Notes under the pieces: generated by a model
Seen by the model: only the letters and a program-made list of their open reading frames with translations
Database searches by the model: none
What the model was told of the DNA's origin: nothing
In this document: piece after piece, positions 1 to 8,506 of the stretch
How the letters are laid out: every line of letters begins with the position of its first letter
Numbering within the stretch: the stretch's first letter is position 1
Translations under genes and position numbers: made by a program
Assembly (NCBI RefSeq): GCF_022869865.1
Contig: NZ_CP094984.1
Location: 2,480,001 to 2,544,000, forward strand
Length of the DNA: 64,000 bases
Source of the DNA: Arthrobacter zhangbolii
Lineage (GTDB): Bacteria > Actinomycetota > Actinomycetes > Actinomycetales > Micrococcaceae
Direction of reading: 5' to 3'

Positions 1-204
1 ATGGGCAAAGTGGACGAATGGGACCGCGACTTCTCCAACGACTATGCCGTGAAGATGTTCGACAAGTGCCCCGACAGCAACTGCGAGTACTACGGTGAGC
101 CCGTCAATATCTGCTACGGCGAGGACGGGCAGGTCCTGGACATCGACCACGGCGGCTGGGACCACGGACCGGCGCAGGACATGGCGCAGAAAAAGGCGTC
201 ATAG
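1..204 (+). CDS. Small hypothetical acidic protein, possibly 5'-truncated by the window edge
   Basis: An open frame of 67 codons starts with ATG at the first base and ends in TAG, so the true start could lie upstream of the window. The product is acidic and hydrophilic, without a membrane segment. It has three cysteines (DKCPDSNC and then NIC), a spacing that could bind a metal, but I do not recognise the family. It converges on the tadG-like gene, whose stop lies 14 bases downstream. I infer no function. Confidence 0.5.
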   Translation: MGKVDEWDRDFSNDYAVKMFDKCPDSNCEYYGEPVNICYGEDGQVLDIDHGGWDHGPAQDMAQKKAS

Positions 205-217
205 CCACTGCGGGCGT

Positions 218-694
218 TTACTGAACCAGCCGTGCCCGGGCCTCGCTGACGGCCGTTATTTGAATACCCTCCGGGACCAGGAAATTGACAATCGGCGGGT
301 GCACCCGTGCAGCCAGGACAATTCGGGCCGTCCGGCCGTCCGCCGTACCGGTGTCCTCCGCCACCACGAGGTCATTGAAACGGGACTCGGCCCCCGTTAC
401 CTGAAGGTAGTTTCGTGCCGCAGCGCGCACCGCGCCTGCGTCCAGTGCCGCCGCCGGGCCGTCCCCGGCGTCGGACTGGCCCAAGGTGAACGTATCCGCG
501 GCTGCCACAGCTGCTCCGTCGGCTGCCGACAGCAGCTTCTTCTGTCCGATGTACACCGAAGATGCCGCCATCACAACGGTCACGGTGAGCAGGGCCAACA
601 GGGTGTAGCCGATGATCAGCACGCCTACCTGGCCGCTTTCGTGCCCCTCGCTGCCACCGGCGGGACCGCCGTCGCTCCCGGAGCCCGGCCTCAT
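218..694 (-). CDS. TadG-like pilus-assembly/secretion protein (putative Flp pseudopilin-like)
   Basis: This 158-residue protein has a short hydrophilic N-terminus and one hydrophobic segment (about residues 25-45). The sequence ESGQVGVLIIGYTLLALL resembles the N-terminal anchor of pilin-like TadG proteins: a glycine before the cleavage point, then a hydrophobic helix. The segment KLLSAADGAAVAAA that follows is typical of actinobacterial TadG-like proteins encoded after tadE. Its ATG overlaps the stop of the upstream tadE-like gene by four bases (ATGA), so it is the last gene of the tad operon. It is much shorter than proteobacterial TadG and lacks a von Willebrand domain. Role in the Tad apparatus is inferred from position and the anchor motif. 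Confidence 0.75.
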   Translation of the reverse strand: MRPGSGSDGGPAGGSEGHESGQVGVLIIGYTLLALLTVTVVMAASSVYIGQKKLLSAADGAAVAAADTFTLGQSDAGDGPAAALDAGAVRAAARNYLQVTGAESRFNDLVVAEDTGTADGRTARIVLAARVHPPIVNFLVPEGIQITAVSEARARLVQ

Positions 695-1146
695 CCGAAA
701 CGCTCCACGACCTGCGTGGATTCCGAGTCCACCACTACCGGTGAGTCCCCTGCCCAGGGAAGTCCGGGCAGGGGAACATCAACGCTCACCCGGACGGTCA
801 CGAGGGTGCCCGGCGCCAGGCAGTCGGCAGGGCAGCTGATGACCATGTCCATGGTTCCGGCCGGCAATCCGAAGTCATCCAGGGCAAGCTGTGCAGCCTC
901 CGTGGCGCGGCGTTCCGCCGTCGCCGCGTCCGGCGCCGTGGCATAGACCTTGGCGGCCGCATCCGCTGCTCCCACGGCAGCAAAAGAGGCACCCTGGATC
1001 TGACCCACCGTAATAACCAGATAGACCACCGGAACAAGCAGCAGCAGGCCCAGGAAAATGAATTCGACGACGGCGCTTCCGGTTTCGTCCTGCTCCTGCC
1101 GGGTCCCGCCGCAGGTGTCCGGTCCGCCCTCAGCGCCAGGCCGCAT
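691..1146 (-). CDS. TadE-like pseudopilin, second copy
   Basis: The motif ETGSAVVEFIFLG near the N-terminus matches the TadE signature: glycine at the cleavage point, glutamate at +5, phenylalanine at +6, then a hydrophobic helix. TadE proteins are minor pseudopilins processed by a prepilin peptidase. I place the start at the ATG at 1146, because GAGGTGG lies just upstream at good spacing; an ATG at 1161 in the same frame would overlap the previous gene further. The start codon falls inside the end of the preceding tadE gene (stop at 1130). The C-terminal half contains a CPADC cysteine pair, perhaps a disulfide in the exported domain. Confidence 0.8.
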   Translation of the reverse strand: MRPGAEGGPDTCGGTRQEQDETGSAVVEFIFLGLLLLVPVVYLVITVGQIQGASFAAVGAADAAAKVYATAPDAATAERRATEAAQLALDDFGLPAGTMDMVISCPADCLAPGTLVTVRVSVDVPLPGLPWAGDSPVVVDSESTQVVERFG

Positions 1147-1525
1147 GCCCCGCCACCTCAATCCCGCCGTCGGGACCGATCAGGCCGATCACCGGCAGCG
1201 GTGCCCGGACGGTGATCTCGAGCAGGCGGGCGTCCCCTGCAGTCTGCTCGGCGCTGGTGATGTCCCCGGCGTATTCCGCCCCGAGGCTGGCATGGATCAG
1301 CTCGGAGGTCCGCCGGATACCGTCCTCCGGAGAACGGTCCGCCAGCGTCCCGTAGCGGGCCCCCGTTGCAGCGGCGTCAATGAGCGTGTTGCGCACGTGC
1401 AGTACCAGTGCCAGCTGGATCACCGCCATAAAGACCAGGCTGACAAGCGCCCCCACCAGCACAAAGTCCACCACTGCCGACCCGCGCTCCGTCGCGCCGG
1501 CAGGCAGCCGTGCGGAACGGAGCAC
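1130..1525 (-). CDS. TadE-family pseudopilin, first copy
   Basis: The protein has the TadE motif ERGSAVVDFVLVGALVSL with aspartate instead of glutamate at +5, followed by one transmembrane helix and an exported domain of about 90 residues. The frame is open much further upstream, but that part overlaps the pilin-like gene and reads like out-of-frame sequence. I therefore take the GTG at 1525, which lies just downstream of the pilin-like gene's stop (1561) and gives 131 residues, a usual TadE size. It is fifth in the tad operon and overlaps the next tadE-like gene. Family call is firm; the exact start is less so. Confidence 0.75.
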   Translation of the reverse strand: MLRSARLPAGATERGSAVVDFVLVGALVSLVFMAVIQLALVLHVRNTLIDAAATGARYGTLADRSPEDGIRRTSELIHASLGAEYAGDITSAEQTAGDARLLEITVRAPLPVIGLIGPDGGIEVAGHAAWR

Positions 1526-1560
1526 CCTGGTCCGGGCGTCCGCAGGACGGCGTCCCCGCG

Positions 1561-1851
1561 CTATGGCTTCACCTGTTCCATGGCCGTCCTGAAGAGCTGC
1601 TCCAGTGCGGGCTCGGCGATGAACAGCAGCCCGGCCACCAGGATGGCGGACATCAGGGTGATCATGACCCACCCGGGCACGTCGCCGCGCTCCCTGTCCA
1701 AAGGCCGGGCCGAAGCCCGAACCTGACGGACGAGCCGGTAGCACCAGCCTGCCAGAACGGCGGCGGCTGCTTTCCAGCTGTCCGCTGTTTTCCAGCCTCG
1801 CTCCCCGCCCGTTTCGGTCCTCCGGTGCCTGCTGCCGTTCCTGGTATTCAT
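1561..1851 (-). CDS. Small single-pass protein in the Flp-pilin position of the tad operon
   Basis: This 96-residue protein has a basic N-terminal half and one hydrophobic segment near the C-terminus (GWVMITLMSAILVAGLLF). Its position between tadC and tadE is where Flp pilin or a pilin-like gene is expected. The sequence RERGDVPGWVM puts a glycine before the helix as in prepilins, but position +5 is tryptophan, not the usual glutamate. I chose the ATG at 1851 because GGAAAGGG precedes it at about five bases; a longer frame begins at 1875. It could be a divergent pilin or an unrelated membrane accessory protein. Confidence 0.65.
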   Translation of the reverse strand: MNTRNGSRHRRTETGGERGWKTADSWKAAAAVLAGWCYRLVRQVRASARPLDRERGDVPGWVMITLMSAILVAGLLFIAEPALEQLFRTAMEQVKP

Positions 1852-1912
1852 GGTTTCCCTTTCCGTCGTAGCCATGTCTTGGATGTCCGGACACCGTTAT
1901 GCCCGCTGCCCG

Positions 1913-2854
1913 TCACAGCCCCAGCCTCAACAGCGCCATGCCGGGAAATACGGCAAACAGGACCGTCAGGGGAAGGATGCCGAAAACCACCGGCACCATC
2001 ATGGCGATTTCCTTTTTTCCTGCCGTTTCCATCAGCTCGCGTTTGGCCGCGTCCCGGACATCCTGGGCCTGGGCCCGCATCACGTCTGCCAGAGGTGTCC
2101 CGCGTTCCACAGCCACGCTGACCCCGTCCACAAAACGCGTCAGCGGCGCCAGCCGGATCCGGTCGGACAGCTCCTCCAACGCGGCAGTCAGCGGTGTTCC
2201 CGCCCGTGTCTGTGCCAGTACCCTGCGAAACTCCCCGGCCAGTTCTCCCTGCGCCGCTGCTGAGACACGTTCCAGTGACCCCACGGCGTTCTCCCCCGCT
2301 CCGACCGCGAGCGCCATCATTTCGGCAAGACTGGGAAACTCGGCCAGGATGCGGGCATTGCGGCGCTTTATTTGGTGGGTCAACAGATAATCCCGCAGGA
2401 GGAAGCCCGCTGCGGCGCAGGCAAGAATCCCCAGGACTACAGCCGGCACGCCGATGCGTCCGCTGCCGGCCAGGAACGCCGTCGCCGTCCCTCCCATCAG
2501 GAGCCCGCCACCGGCACAGAGCACCTGCTCCACCCGGAAATCCAGGACGGTTTTCGTCCCGCCGGCCTGCTGCAGCCGGACGGCGAGCGATCTGTTCCCG
2601 GGAGACAGCCGGGCCAGCCGGCGTCCGGCGTCTCGCAGTACCGGACGCAGGATGCGTTCCAGCGGGCCGAAGGGCGTGAGGTCCGGCGTTGAAGGGTCCA
2701 GCAGCCTCGACGCCGGGCTGACCGAGCGTAGTTGGGGCGCCACGCGCTCTGCGAATGTGGTGCTGCGCAACGGCGGCAACCGGTGCAGCACCAGGAGCAG
2801 GCTGATGCCCACCATGGCACCTGCCAGCATCGCCATCGACGTCAGGCCGGTCAC
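1913..2854 (-). CDS. tadC: TadC-type inner-membrane platform protein (type II secretion F family)
   Basis: This 313-residue protein belongs to the T2SSF/TadC family, which forms the inner-membrane platform of Tad pili with TadB. It has an N-terminal helix (about residues 5-23), a central pair of helices (about 110-150), the conserved T2SSF block beginning ILAEFPSLAEMMALAV, and a C-terminal helix ending PLTVLFAVFPGMALL. The GTG start overlaps the tadB stop by four bases (GTGA), indicating translational coupling. Length and topology are normal for TadC. Confidence 0.88.
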   Translation of the reverse strand: MTGLTSMAMLAGAMVGISLLLVLHRLPPLRSTTFAERVAPQLRSVSPASRLLDPSTPDLTPFGPLERILRPVLRDAGRRLARLSPGNRSLAVRLQQAGGTKTVLDFRVEQVLCAGGGLLMGGTATAFLAGSGRIGVPAVVLGILACAAAGFLLRDYLLTHQIKRRNARILAEFPSLAEMMALAVGAGENAVGSLERVSAAAQGELAGEFRRVLAQTRAGTPLTAALEELSDRIRLAPLTRFVDGVSVAVERGTPLADVMRAQAQDVRDAAKRELMETAGKKEIAMMVPVVFGILPLTVLFAVFPGMALLRLGL

Positions 2855-3708
2855 CGGAGGACCCTCACGTCTTCCGGAAGGGCACCGATCCGAAGCATCA
2901 GCCGGTAGCAGAGCACTGATATCCCGATGCCTGCCGCCAGGACACCGGCGCCCGCGGCGGTGTTGTACGCTGCCGCGGTTTCCGGCCGGGCTGCCAGAAG
3001 CAGCAGCACCACCCAGGGTGCAGCGGCTGAGAGCCGCGCCGCGTTGACGGTCCAGGATTGCCGTGCCAGCAGCTCGCTTCGGGTACGGGCGTTCTCCCGC
3101 AGGAAACCGGCCAGCGTGCCCAGCAGGCGGCCCAGGTCTGTTCCGCCCACCTGCCGGGTAATCCGCAGAGCTTCGATAATCCGGTCCGCGACGGGATCCG
3201 AGAGCCTGTTCTTCAGCCGGGTCAGCGAATCCTCGAAGTCACCGCCGGACCGGTAGTCCGACGCGAACGAGGAGAAGTACCCCCGCAGTTCATCCGGCCC
3301 GTTGTCCGCCAACTGGATCAGCGCATCGGGGAGCGGGAGTCCGGCCCGGATCGCCGAACGCAGGTGGTCAACGACGTCGGGCCAGAGCTCGGCAAGCGAC
3401 GCCCTCCGCCGGGTGGCCTGCATCCGCACCAGGGCATAGGGAAGGGCAGCACCGAAGATACCGAAGCACGCGGCGATGGGCACTGAGAGCGTCAGGCCGT
3501 AGACCAGGAGGAGAGCAGAGAAGCCGGTGACGGCACAGGTCACCAGCAATCCGCCGACACCGACGCGGTCAATTCCCGCCTGTCGCAGCAGGTCTTCCAG
3601 GAACCCGGTGCGGCGGCGTCCGGGTCCCGGGCGGGCCGGTGACACCCAGCATGACTGCCACAGCAGCAGCAGACCAAGCCCCAGACAGAGTCCGGCGGCG
3701 GCGCTCAC
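2851..3708 (-). CDS. tadB: TadB-type inner-membrane platform protein (type II secretion F family)
   Basis: The frame is open back to 3909, but the first 67 codons overlap tadA and do not look like protein. The GTG at 3708 overlaps the tadA stop (GTGA) and is preceded by GGGGAG, giving 285 residues. The protein starts with a membrane segment (GLCLGLGLLLLW), then a helix pair, the T2SSF domain (roughly residues 110-240, with WPDVVDHLRSAIRAGLPLP) and a hydrophobic C-terminal region. TadB pairs with TadC to couple the ATPase to pilin assembly. Context within tadA-tadB-tadC supports the call strongly. Confidence 0.88.
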   Translation of the reverse strand: MSAAAGLCLGLGLLLLWQSCWVSPARPGPGRRRTGFLEDLLRQAGIDRVGVGGLLVTCAVTGFSALLLVYGLTLSVPIAACFGIFGAALPYALVRMQATRRRASLAELWPDVVDHLRSAIRAGLPLPDALIQLADNGPDELRGYFSSFASDYRSGGDFEDSLTRLKNRLSDPVADRIIEALRITRQVGGTDLGRLLGTLAGFLRENARTRSELLARQSWTVNAARLSAAAPWVVLLLLAARPETAAAYNTAAGAGVLAAGIGISVLCYRLMLRIGALPEDVRVLR

Positions 3709-4931
3709 TGTCCGCTCCCCAAGAGTGCAGCGACGTTGACTCCTGCCCGCGCGAACTTCTCCGCAGCAGGCATGGAGGACGCGGTGACGGCCAGCTGACC
3801 CTCGGACCGGGCAAAAACGGAAGATGACTCGATGAGGCCGTTTTCGACCCGGCGCCCCAGGGCCAGGATTTCGGTCACTTCCCGTTGCCCGGATGGGGTC
3901 CTTTCGCAATGGACCACCAGGTCAATGCAGGAGGCCACCGTCGGGACCACGAATGCACTCGAAATATTGCTTCCCGCCAGCAGCGGAAGAGTGCACAGCT
4001 TGGTCACTGCATCCCTGGCACTGTTGGCGTGTACGGTACACATCCCGGGCAGCCCTGCGTTCAGGGCAATCAGCATGTCCAGGCTTTCCGCTTCACGGAC
4101 CTCCCCCACAATCAGGCGGTCCGGCCGCATGCGCAGCGCTTCCTTGACCAGGCGCCGCAGCGGAATCTCGCCCTGCCCCTCCAGGTTCGCCTGCCGGCAC
4201 TGCAGACCCACAACATCACGCAGCGGCAGCTGCAGTTCGAAGATCTCCTCAACGGTCACCACCCGTTCGCGGGCACCAATGGCGGCGCCAAGGCAGTTGA
4301 GCATGGTGGTCTTGCCCGCCTGTGTGGCACCCGACACCAGGATATTCAGGCCGACACCCACAGCAGCGTCCAGGAACCGGGCCGCGGGGGCGGACAGCGT
4401 GCCCAGTTCCACCAGGTGCTCCAGGCGGCGTGCGCGGGCCACGAACTTTCGGATGTTGACGGCCCAATGGCGCCGGGTGACATCAGGTATGGCCACGTGC
4501 AGGCGGGACCCGTCCGGCAGTGCAGCATCCACAAACGGCGAGGACAGGTCCAGCCGGCGACCGGAGGATTTCAGCATCCGCTCCACCAGGACCCGTACCT
4601 GTTCCGGTGTCAGTGTCAGCGAGGTCAGTTCCGAGCGGCCGTCCCGCGCCAGGTAGACCTCTGAGGGAGAGTTGATCCAGACTTCCTCGACCGTCGGATC
4701 ATCCAGCAGCGGCTGGAGAACGCCGAATCCGGCGACGGCGTCGAACACCTGCCGGCGCACCGATTCGGGCCGTCCCAGCGGCGGCAGCGATCCGAGCAGC
4801 GAGCGTTCGTCGTAATCCGACACTGCCGCGTCCACCAGGCGGCGGACCTCCCCCACCTGTTCCTGCGGATCCAGGCCGCGCACGCGGATGAGTTCGCGTA
4901 CCTCGTCCTCCACGATCCGTAGCGCATCCAT
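3705..4931 (-). CDS. tadA: TadA/CpaF-family secretion ATPase
   Basis: This 408-residue hexameric secretion ATPase of the CpaF/TadA family powers Tad pilus assembly. The Walker A motif is GATQAGKT (residues 201-208, Lys207), followed by the Asp-box-type segment TVEEIFELQ and the Walker B region DRLIVGEVRE near residue 270. The N-terminal domain (DPTVEEVWINSP) is the one usual for CpaF. The ATG is preceded by GGGGGA at good spacing and is the first gene of the operon that runs to 218. The CpaE-like and CpaB-like partners are not upstream but at 38.2-40.2 kb. Confidence 0.93.
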   Translation of the reverse strand: MDALRIVEDEVRELIRVRGLDPQEQVGEVRRLVDAAVSDYDERSLLGSLPPLGRPESVRRQVFDAVAGFGVLQPLLDDPTVEEVWINSPSEVYLARDGRSELTSLTLTPEQVRVLVERMLKSSGRRLDLSSPFVDAALPDGSRLHVAIPDVTRRHWAVNIRKFVARARRLEHLVELGTLSAPAARFLDAAVGVGLNILVSGATQAGKTTMLNCLGAAIGARERVVTVEEIFELQLPLRDVVGLQCRQANLEGQGEIPLRRLVKEALRMRPDRLIVGEVREAESLDMLIALNAGLPGMCTVHANSARDAVTKLCTLPLLAGSNISSAFVVPTVASCIDLVVHCERTPSGQREVTEILALGRRVENGLIESSSVFARSEGQLAVTASSMPAAEKFARAGVNVAALLGSGQ

Positions 4932-5337
4932 CCGTATCCCCCGTATTCACCCGGGCGGCAGCACCCGGCATGAGACTGGCGGCCCCGGTTTGCGGGCCAC
5001 GGGCGACAGAGTAGGGGCCGGATGGCGGAGAAGCGAGAGTGGTGGTCAGGCGTTGTGGATAAGTAGTGGCCCGAGCATCCGTCGGGGCGCCTTCAGGGTT
5101 CAGCTCCACCGTCCACGGGAACGGTTGAGCAGATGATGTCACGGAAGCGTCGGATAGTCCCGCCGAGTGTAGACGGCAGGCTGCGGCGTCCCTGTATCCC
5201 AAGGACGCGCCTCGCGGTGGAGCAATCTATACGCCTGTTGACGGTTCTGCACTATAGGCCTTCCTCCCAGCATTCCGAAGCGCCCAGAATCAGTGGGACG
5301 GTCGTCCGCTGAACCCGTTGATTGGAGAACCAGGTCC
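4932..5337. other. Divergent intergenic region, no gene seen
   Basis: These 406 bases separate tadA (leftward) from a glycosyltransferase gene (rightward) and must hold both promoters. I see no convincing ORF. TTGACG at 5238 and TATAGG at 5253 are only 9 bases apart, too close for a normal promoter, so I do not call one. The ribosome-binding sites for both flanking genes lie at its edges. Confidence 0.6.
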
Positions 5338-6222
5338 ATGGAGAAAATCGACGTATTACTCCCCTACTACGGCGACGTGGAATTCATGAAGATTGCAACT
5401 GCGAGCGTGCTCGCCCAAAGCTACGACCACTGGCGGTTGCTGGTCCTGGACGACGCCTATGCCGACGATGAACCTGCACGCTGGTTTGCAGGCCAGACGG
5501 ACCCCCGCATCACCTATCTCCGTAACAGTGAGAACCTGGGCGCCAGCGGGAACTTTCGAAAAGCCCTCAGCATGGCGCAGGCTCCCCTGACCGTGATGAT
5601 GGGTGCCGACGACGTAATGCTGCCGGGTTATTTGCAGCGGGTCGCAGAGATACTCGATGCCTACCCGCAGGTTGCGGTGGCGCAACCTCGCGTGCAGGTC
5701 ATTGACGAATACGGATATCCAATACTTCCGCTGACAGACCGGATCAAACGGTTTATCTCGCCAAAACCTGCTCCTGAGGTGGTTATCGGAGGGGAAGACA
5801 TGGCTGCAAGCCTGCTCCACGGAGGCTGGCACTACTTTCCGTCATTGGCTTGGCGGACTGCGGAGATGCAGCGTTACGGATTTAGACCCGGGTACGACGT
5901 TGTTCAGGATCTGGCGCTCCTATTGGACATCGCGGCCGGAGGGGGTTCCATGGTGCTATTTGATGACACCGTCTTCCAGTACCGACGCCACTCGAGGTCA
6001 GATTCTTCCGTGAGGGCGGGAGATGGTCGCCGTTTCGAAGAAGAGAGGAGGTTCTTTTGCGCGGAGGCTGAACGTTTCCGGACGCTCGGATGGCAACGTG
6101 CTGCGCGGGCCGCCCATCTGCACTGGACCTCCCGTCTCCATGCCCTCAGTCTGCTTCTTCGCACGGCACGCAGTGCCGATTGGGGAGCTGCCGGACTTCT
6201 CTGGCGCCACGTAGTCCGGTAA
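5338..6222 (+). CDS. Family 2 glycosyltransferase
   Basis: This 294-residue GT-A enzyme has the N-terminal fold start VLLPYYGDVEF, the nucleotide-binding segment LDDAYADDE and a DXD-type motif GADD (residues 89-92), where metal and the sugar nucleotide would bind. No membrane segment is obvious, so it probably acts at the cytoplasmic face. I chose the ATG at 5338, with GGAG about ten bases upstream, over an ATG at 5293, because the homologous domain begins here. It is a clear paralogue of the gene at 9973-10875. Codon use seems less GC-biased than in the flanking housekeeping genes. The sugar and acceptor cannot be told from sequence. Confidence 0.88.
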   Translation: MEKIDVLLPYYGDVEFMKIATASVLAQSYDHWRLLVLDDAYADDEPARWFAGQTDPRITYLRNSENLGASGNFRKALSMAQAPLTVMMGADDVMLPGYLQRVAEILDAYPQVAVAQPRVQVIDEYGYPILPLTDRIKRFISPKPAPEVVIGGEDMAASLLHGGWHYFPSLAWRTAEMQRYGFRPGYDVVQDLALLLDIAAGGGSMVLFDDTVFQYRRHSRSDSSVRAGDGRRFEEERRFFCAEAERFRTLGWQRAARAAHLHWTSRLHALSLLLRTARSADWGAAGLLWRHVVR

Positions 6223-6453
6223 GCACCTAAACCAGACGAGTGGTCTCGCCATTTTCTCCGTGAAACCTCGCCACGGTACGCAGTGGAAACGGCGGCTACA
6301 TATTCACGGGCGGCAACTTCATGGGAAACCAGTTCATTTCGGCGTCCGAATATTTTCCATCCACCATCAATAGCCTCTGCGGTTACACACGGCGGATAGA
6401 ATTCGTAGACAATCCACCCATGTTGATGTCTATCCCCTGTTTCTGGAGCACCT

Positions 6454-8370
6454 GTGATTTCACGAAGCTGGCCCCTGCCAGCACTTATACTGGCCGCCGT
6501 GCTCGCTATAGCGCAGCCTGCGGGCGCGGCCACCCTCACGCCGGAAACTCCGGCGCCACCCTCCTATTCCGGCATGCAGCCCCCTGCGCCTGAGCCCTTC
6601 GCAACCGATTCACCGACGCCCGTCCCCACTCCGGTCGATGCATCGCAGATACCTCCCGCACCCAGCGATACAACGCCGACGGGCACCACAAACGGGGAAT
6701 CGCCGGATGTTGACCTTCCGGAGCCGACTGAGACTGCTCCGGCGCCCGACGAGACTAAGGAAGACGATCTCGAGTCGATAATTGGTATTCTCGGTGCAAA
6801 AATGGGCCAAGGACTGGAGCGCCTCGAGGATACTCAGGACCCCCAGTTGCCGGGCGCCGAGGAAATAACGGAGCGTATCGAAGCCGAACAGACCCTGATT
6901 GAGGAAAATGTTGCGGACAGGCGCCTGGCTACCGGACCAGATGCATTTGATGCCCGATCCCCCGCTCAGGGCGCGACGGCCGCCCCGGCAGCGTTCGGCC
7001 GAACAGCTTCCCATGAACCTTCCGTTTCGTTGGCCGCCAGTTGGATGCCCGCCGGCCTTCAGGGCATGGACGTCGCCAGCCATCAGCCGGCGGTGAACTG
7101 GAGCCGTGCATGGAACCAGGGCGCCCGCTTCGCGTACGTAAAAGCCACTGAAGCCACTTCCTACACCAATCCGCTTTTCACCAGCCAGACTTCCGGAGCC
7201 ACTAACGCGGGGATGCTGCACGGGGCTTACCACTTTGCGATCCCGAATGTGTCCAGTGGTGCGCGGCAGGCCAACTACTTCGTAGACCGTGGCGGCAAGT
7301 GGACTGCCGACGGCAACACACTGCCTCCTCTGCTGGATATCGAATACAACCCTTACTCCGAGCTTGGCGACACCTGCTATGACATGTCAGCACGCGAGAT
7401 GATCGCCTGGATCAGGGACTTCTCGTCAACCGTTGCGGCCCGAACAGGCAGGGTGCCGATGATCTACACAACAACTGACTGGTGGAAGACGTGTACTGGT
7501 AATTCGAATGCCTTCGCCAACCACCCGCTGCATATTGCCAACTACGCCAAGTCCCCGGGAAGCCTTCCTAACGGCTGGGGAAAATACACCCTTTGGCAGT
7601 ACAGCAGCACAGGGCCGTTCGAAGGTGACTCCAACGTCTACAACGGCAGCCTGAGCCAGTTACGGGACTTCGCCCGGGGGTCCAGGATCGCCGGTCCGGC
7701 AAAGCTCTATTTCCAGGGAAACCCTGTATCCAGCCTCGCTTATGGGCACACCACCGATGAATTTGTGACATGTGACTGGGACGGAGATGGCATTGCAACC
7801 CCCGCCGCGTTCCGGAACGGGGTTTGGTATATCCGCAACGGGTTGACCGGTAATGCATCGGTAACGGAACTTCGATACGGGGAAAAAGGGGACATTCCGA
7901 TCTGTGGGGACTGGGATGGCGACGGATTAGACACTCTGGGTGTCTACCGCAAAGGTATGGCCTATCTCAGGAACTCCAACACCACAGGCAAGGCTGACGG
8001 AACGTTTCCGTTCGGGGCGGCATACGACATCCCCTTGGTAGGAGACTGGAACGGAGATGGCTATGACACGCTCGGAGTTGCTCGGATGGAAGGCGTGGGA
8101 AAACGTTTCTACCTGACTGACAGCAACATACGCCCTGCCGTCAGTCACACCTTCATCTATGGGAACGCGGGAGATACCCCGATTTCCGGCGATTGGAACA
8201 ACGACGGTTTTAGCACGGTAGGTGTTCAACGGAGCAACATATGGCATTTGACCGACGACCACAGCACCGCGGCCACCACCTCCAGATTTGCTTTCGGCAA
8301 CCCCGATGACCGGCCACTCACCGGACAGTGGAGCCGGGGAACTGGAACGTCGGTGGGGGTAATCCGCTAG
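6454..8370 (+). CDS. Secreted GH25 muramidase with C-terminal FG-GAP/VCBS-like repeats
   Basis: The GTG at 6454 has GGAG six bases upstream. The 638-residue protein starts with a signal peptide (about residues 1-25, cleavage after AGA), then a Pro/Thr/Glu-rich linker to about residue 150. A GH25 lysozyme domain runs from about 203 to 410, starting GMDVASHQPAVNW and carrying the catalytic pair in LLDIEYN (Asp295, Glu297). From about 430 to the end there are about five repeats of about 48 residues with DWDGDG-type calcium-binding loops, as in FG-GAP/VCBS proteins. GH25 enzymes cut the glycan strand of peptidoglycan. The repeats may bind a wall polymer. A strong hairpin follows the stop. Confidence 0.9.
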   Translation: MISRSWPLPALILAAVLAIAQPAGAATLTPETPAPPSYSGMQPPAPEPFATDSPTPVPTPVDASQIPPAPSDTTPTGTTNGESPDVDLPEPTETAPAPDETKEDDLESIIGILGAKMGQGLERLEDTQDPQLPGAEEITERIEAEQTLIEENVADRRLATGPDAFDARSPAQGATAAPAAFGRTASHEPSVSLAASWMPAGLQGMDVASHQPAVNWSRAWNQGARFAYVKATEATSYTNPLFTSQTSGATNAGMLHGAYHFAIPNVSSGARQANYFVDRGGKWTADGNTLPPLLDIEYNPYSELGDTCYDMSAREMIAWIRDFSSTVAARTGRVPMIYTTTDWWKTCTGNSNAFANHPLHIANYAKSPGSLPNGWGKYTLWQYSSTGPFEGDSNVYNGSLSQLRDFARGSRIAGPAKLYFQGNPVSSLAYGHTTDEFVTCDWDGDGIATPAAFRNGVWYIRNGLTGNASVTELRYGEKGDIPICGDWDGDGLDTLGVYRKGMAYLRNSNTTGKADGTFPFGAAYDIPLVGDWNGDGYDTLGVARMEGVGKRFYLTDSNIRPAVSHTFIYGNAGDTPISGDWNNDGFSTVGVQRSNIWHLTDDHSTAATTSRFAFGNPDDRPLTGQWSRGTGTSVGVIR

Positions 8371-8390
8371 CCAACTGAGCTGCTGACGCG

Positions 8391-8430
8391 CCTGTTCCCC
8401 TGCATCCTATGGAGGATGCAGGGGCACAGG
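8391..8430 (+). terminator. Terminator-like hairpin after the GH25 gene
   Basis: The arms at 8397-8407 and 8414-8424 (CCCCTGCATCC/GGATGCAGGGG) pair perfectly over 11 bases with a 6-base loop. After one mismatch, CCTGT/ACAGG adds five more pairs. It lies 20 bases past the GH25 stop and upstream of a convergent gene. There is no clear T-run, so Rho-independent strength is uncertain. Confidence 0.7.
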
Positions 8431-8506
8431 CGTCCTACGCGGATCGCTGATCAGGTTACTGGATCCATCACTTCACCACTGAATACTGTTTCAGCTATGC
8501 AGCTGG

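Noticed and set aside
1526-1894. N-terminal extension of the first tadE gene
   Set aside because: It overlaps the pilin-like gene in another frame and is rich in Arg and Gly without structure; a GTG at 1525 fits better.
3709-3909. N-terminal extension of tadB
   Set aside because: It overlaps the tadA C-terminus and reads as non-protein; the GTG at 3708 has a Shine-Dalgarno and the usual coupled overlap.
5238-5258. TTGACG and TATAGG as a promoter for the first glycosyltransferase
   Set aside because: Only 9 bases separate them, too few for a sigma-70-type promoter.
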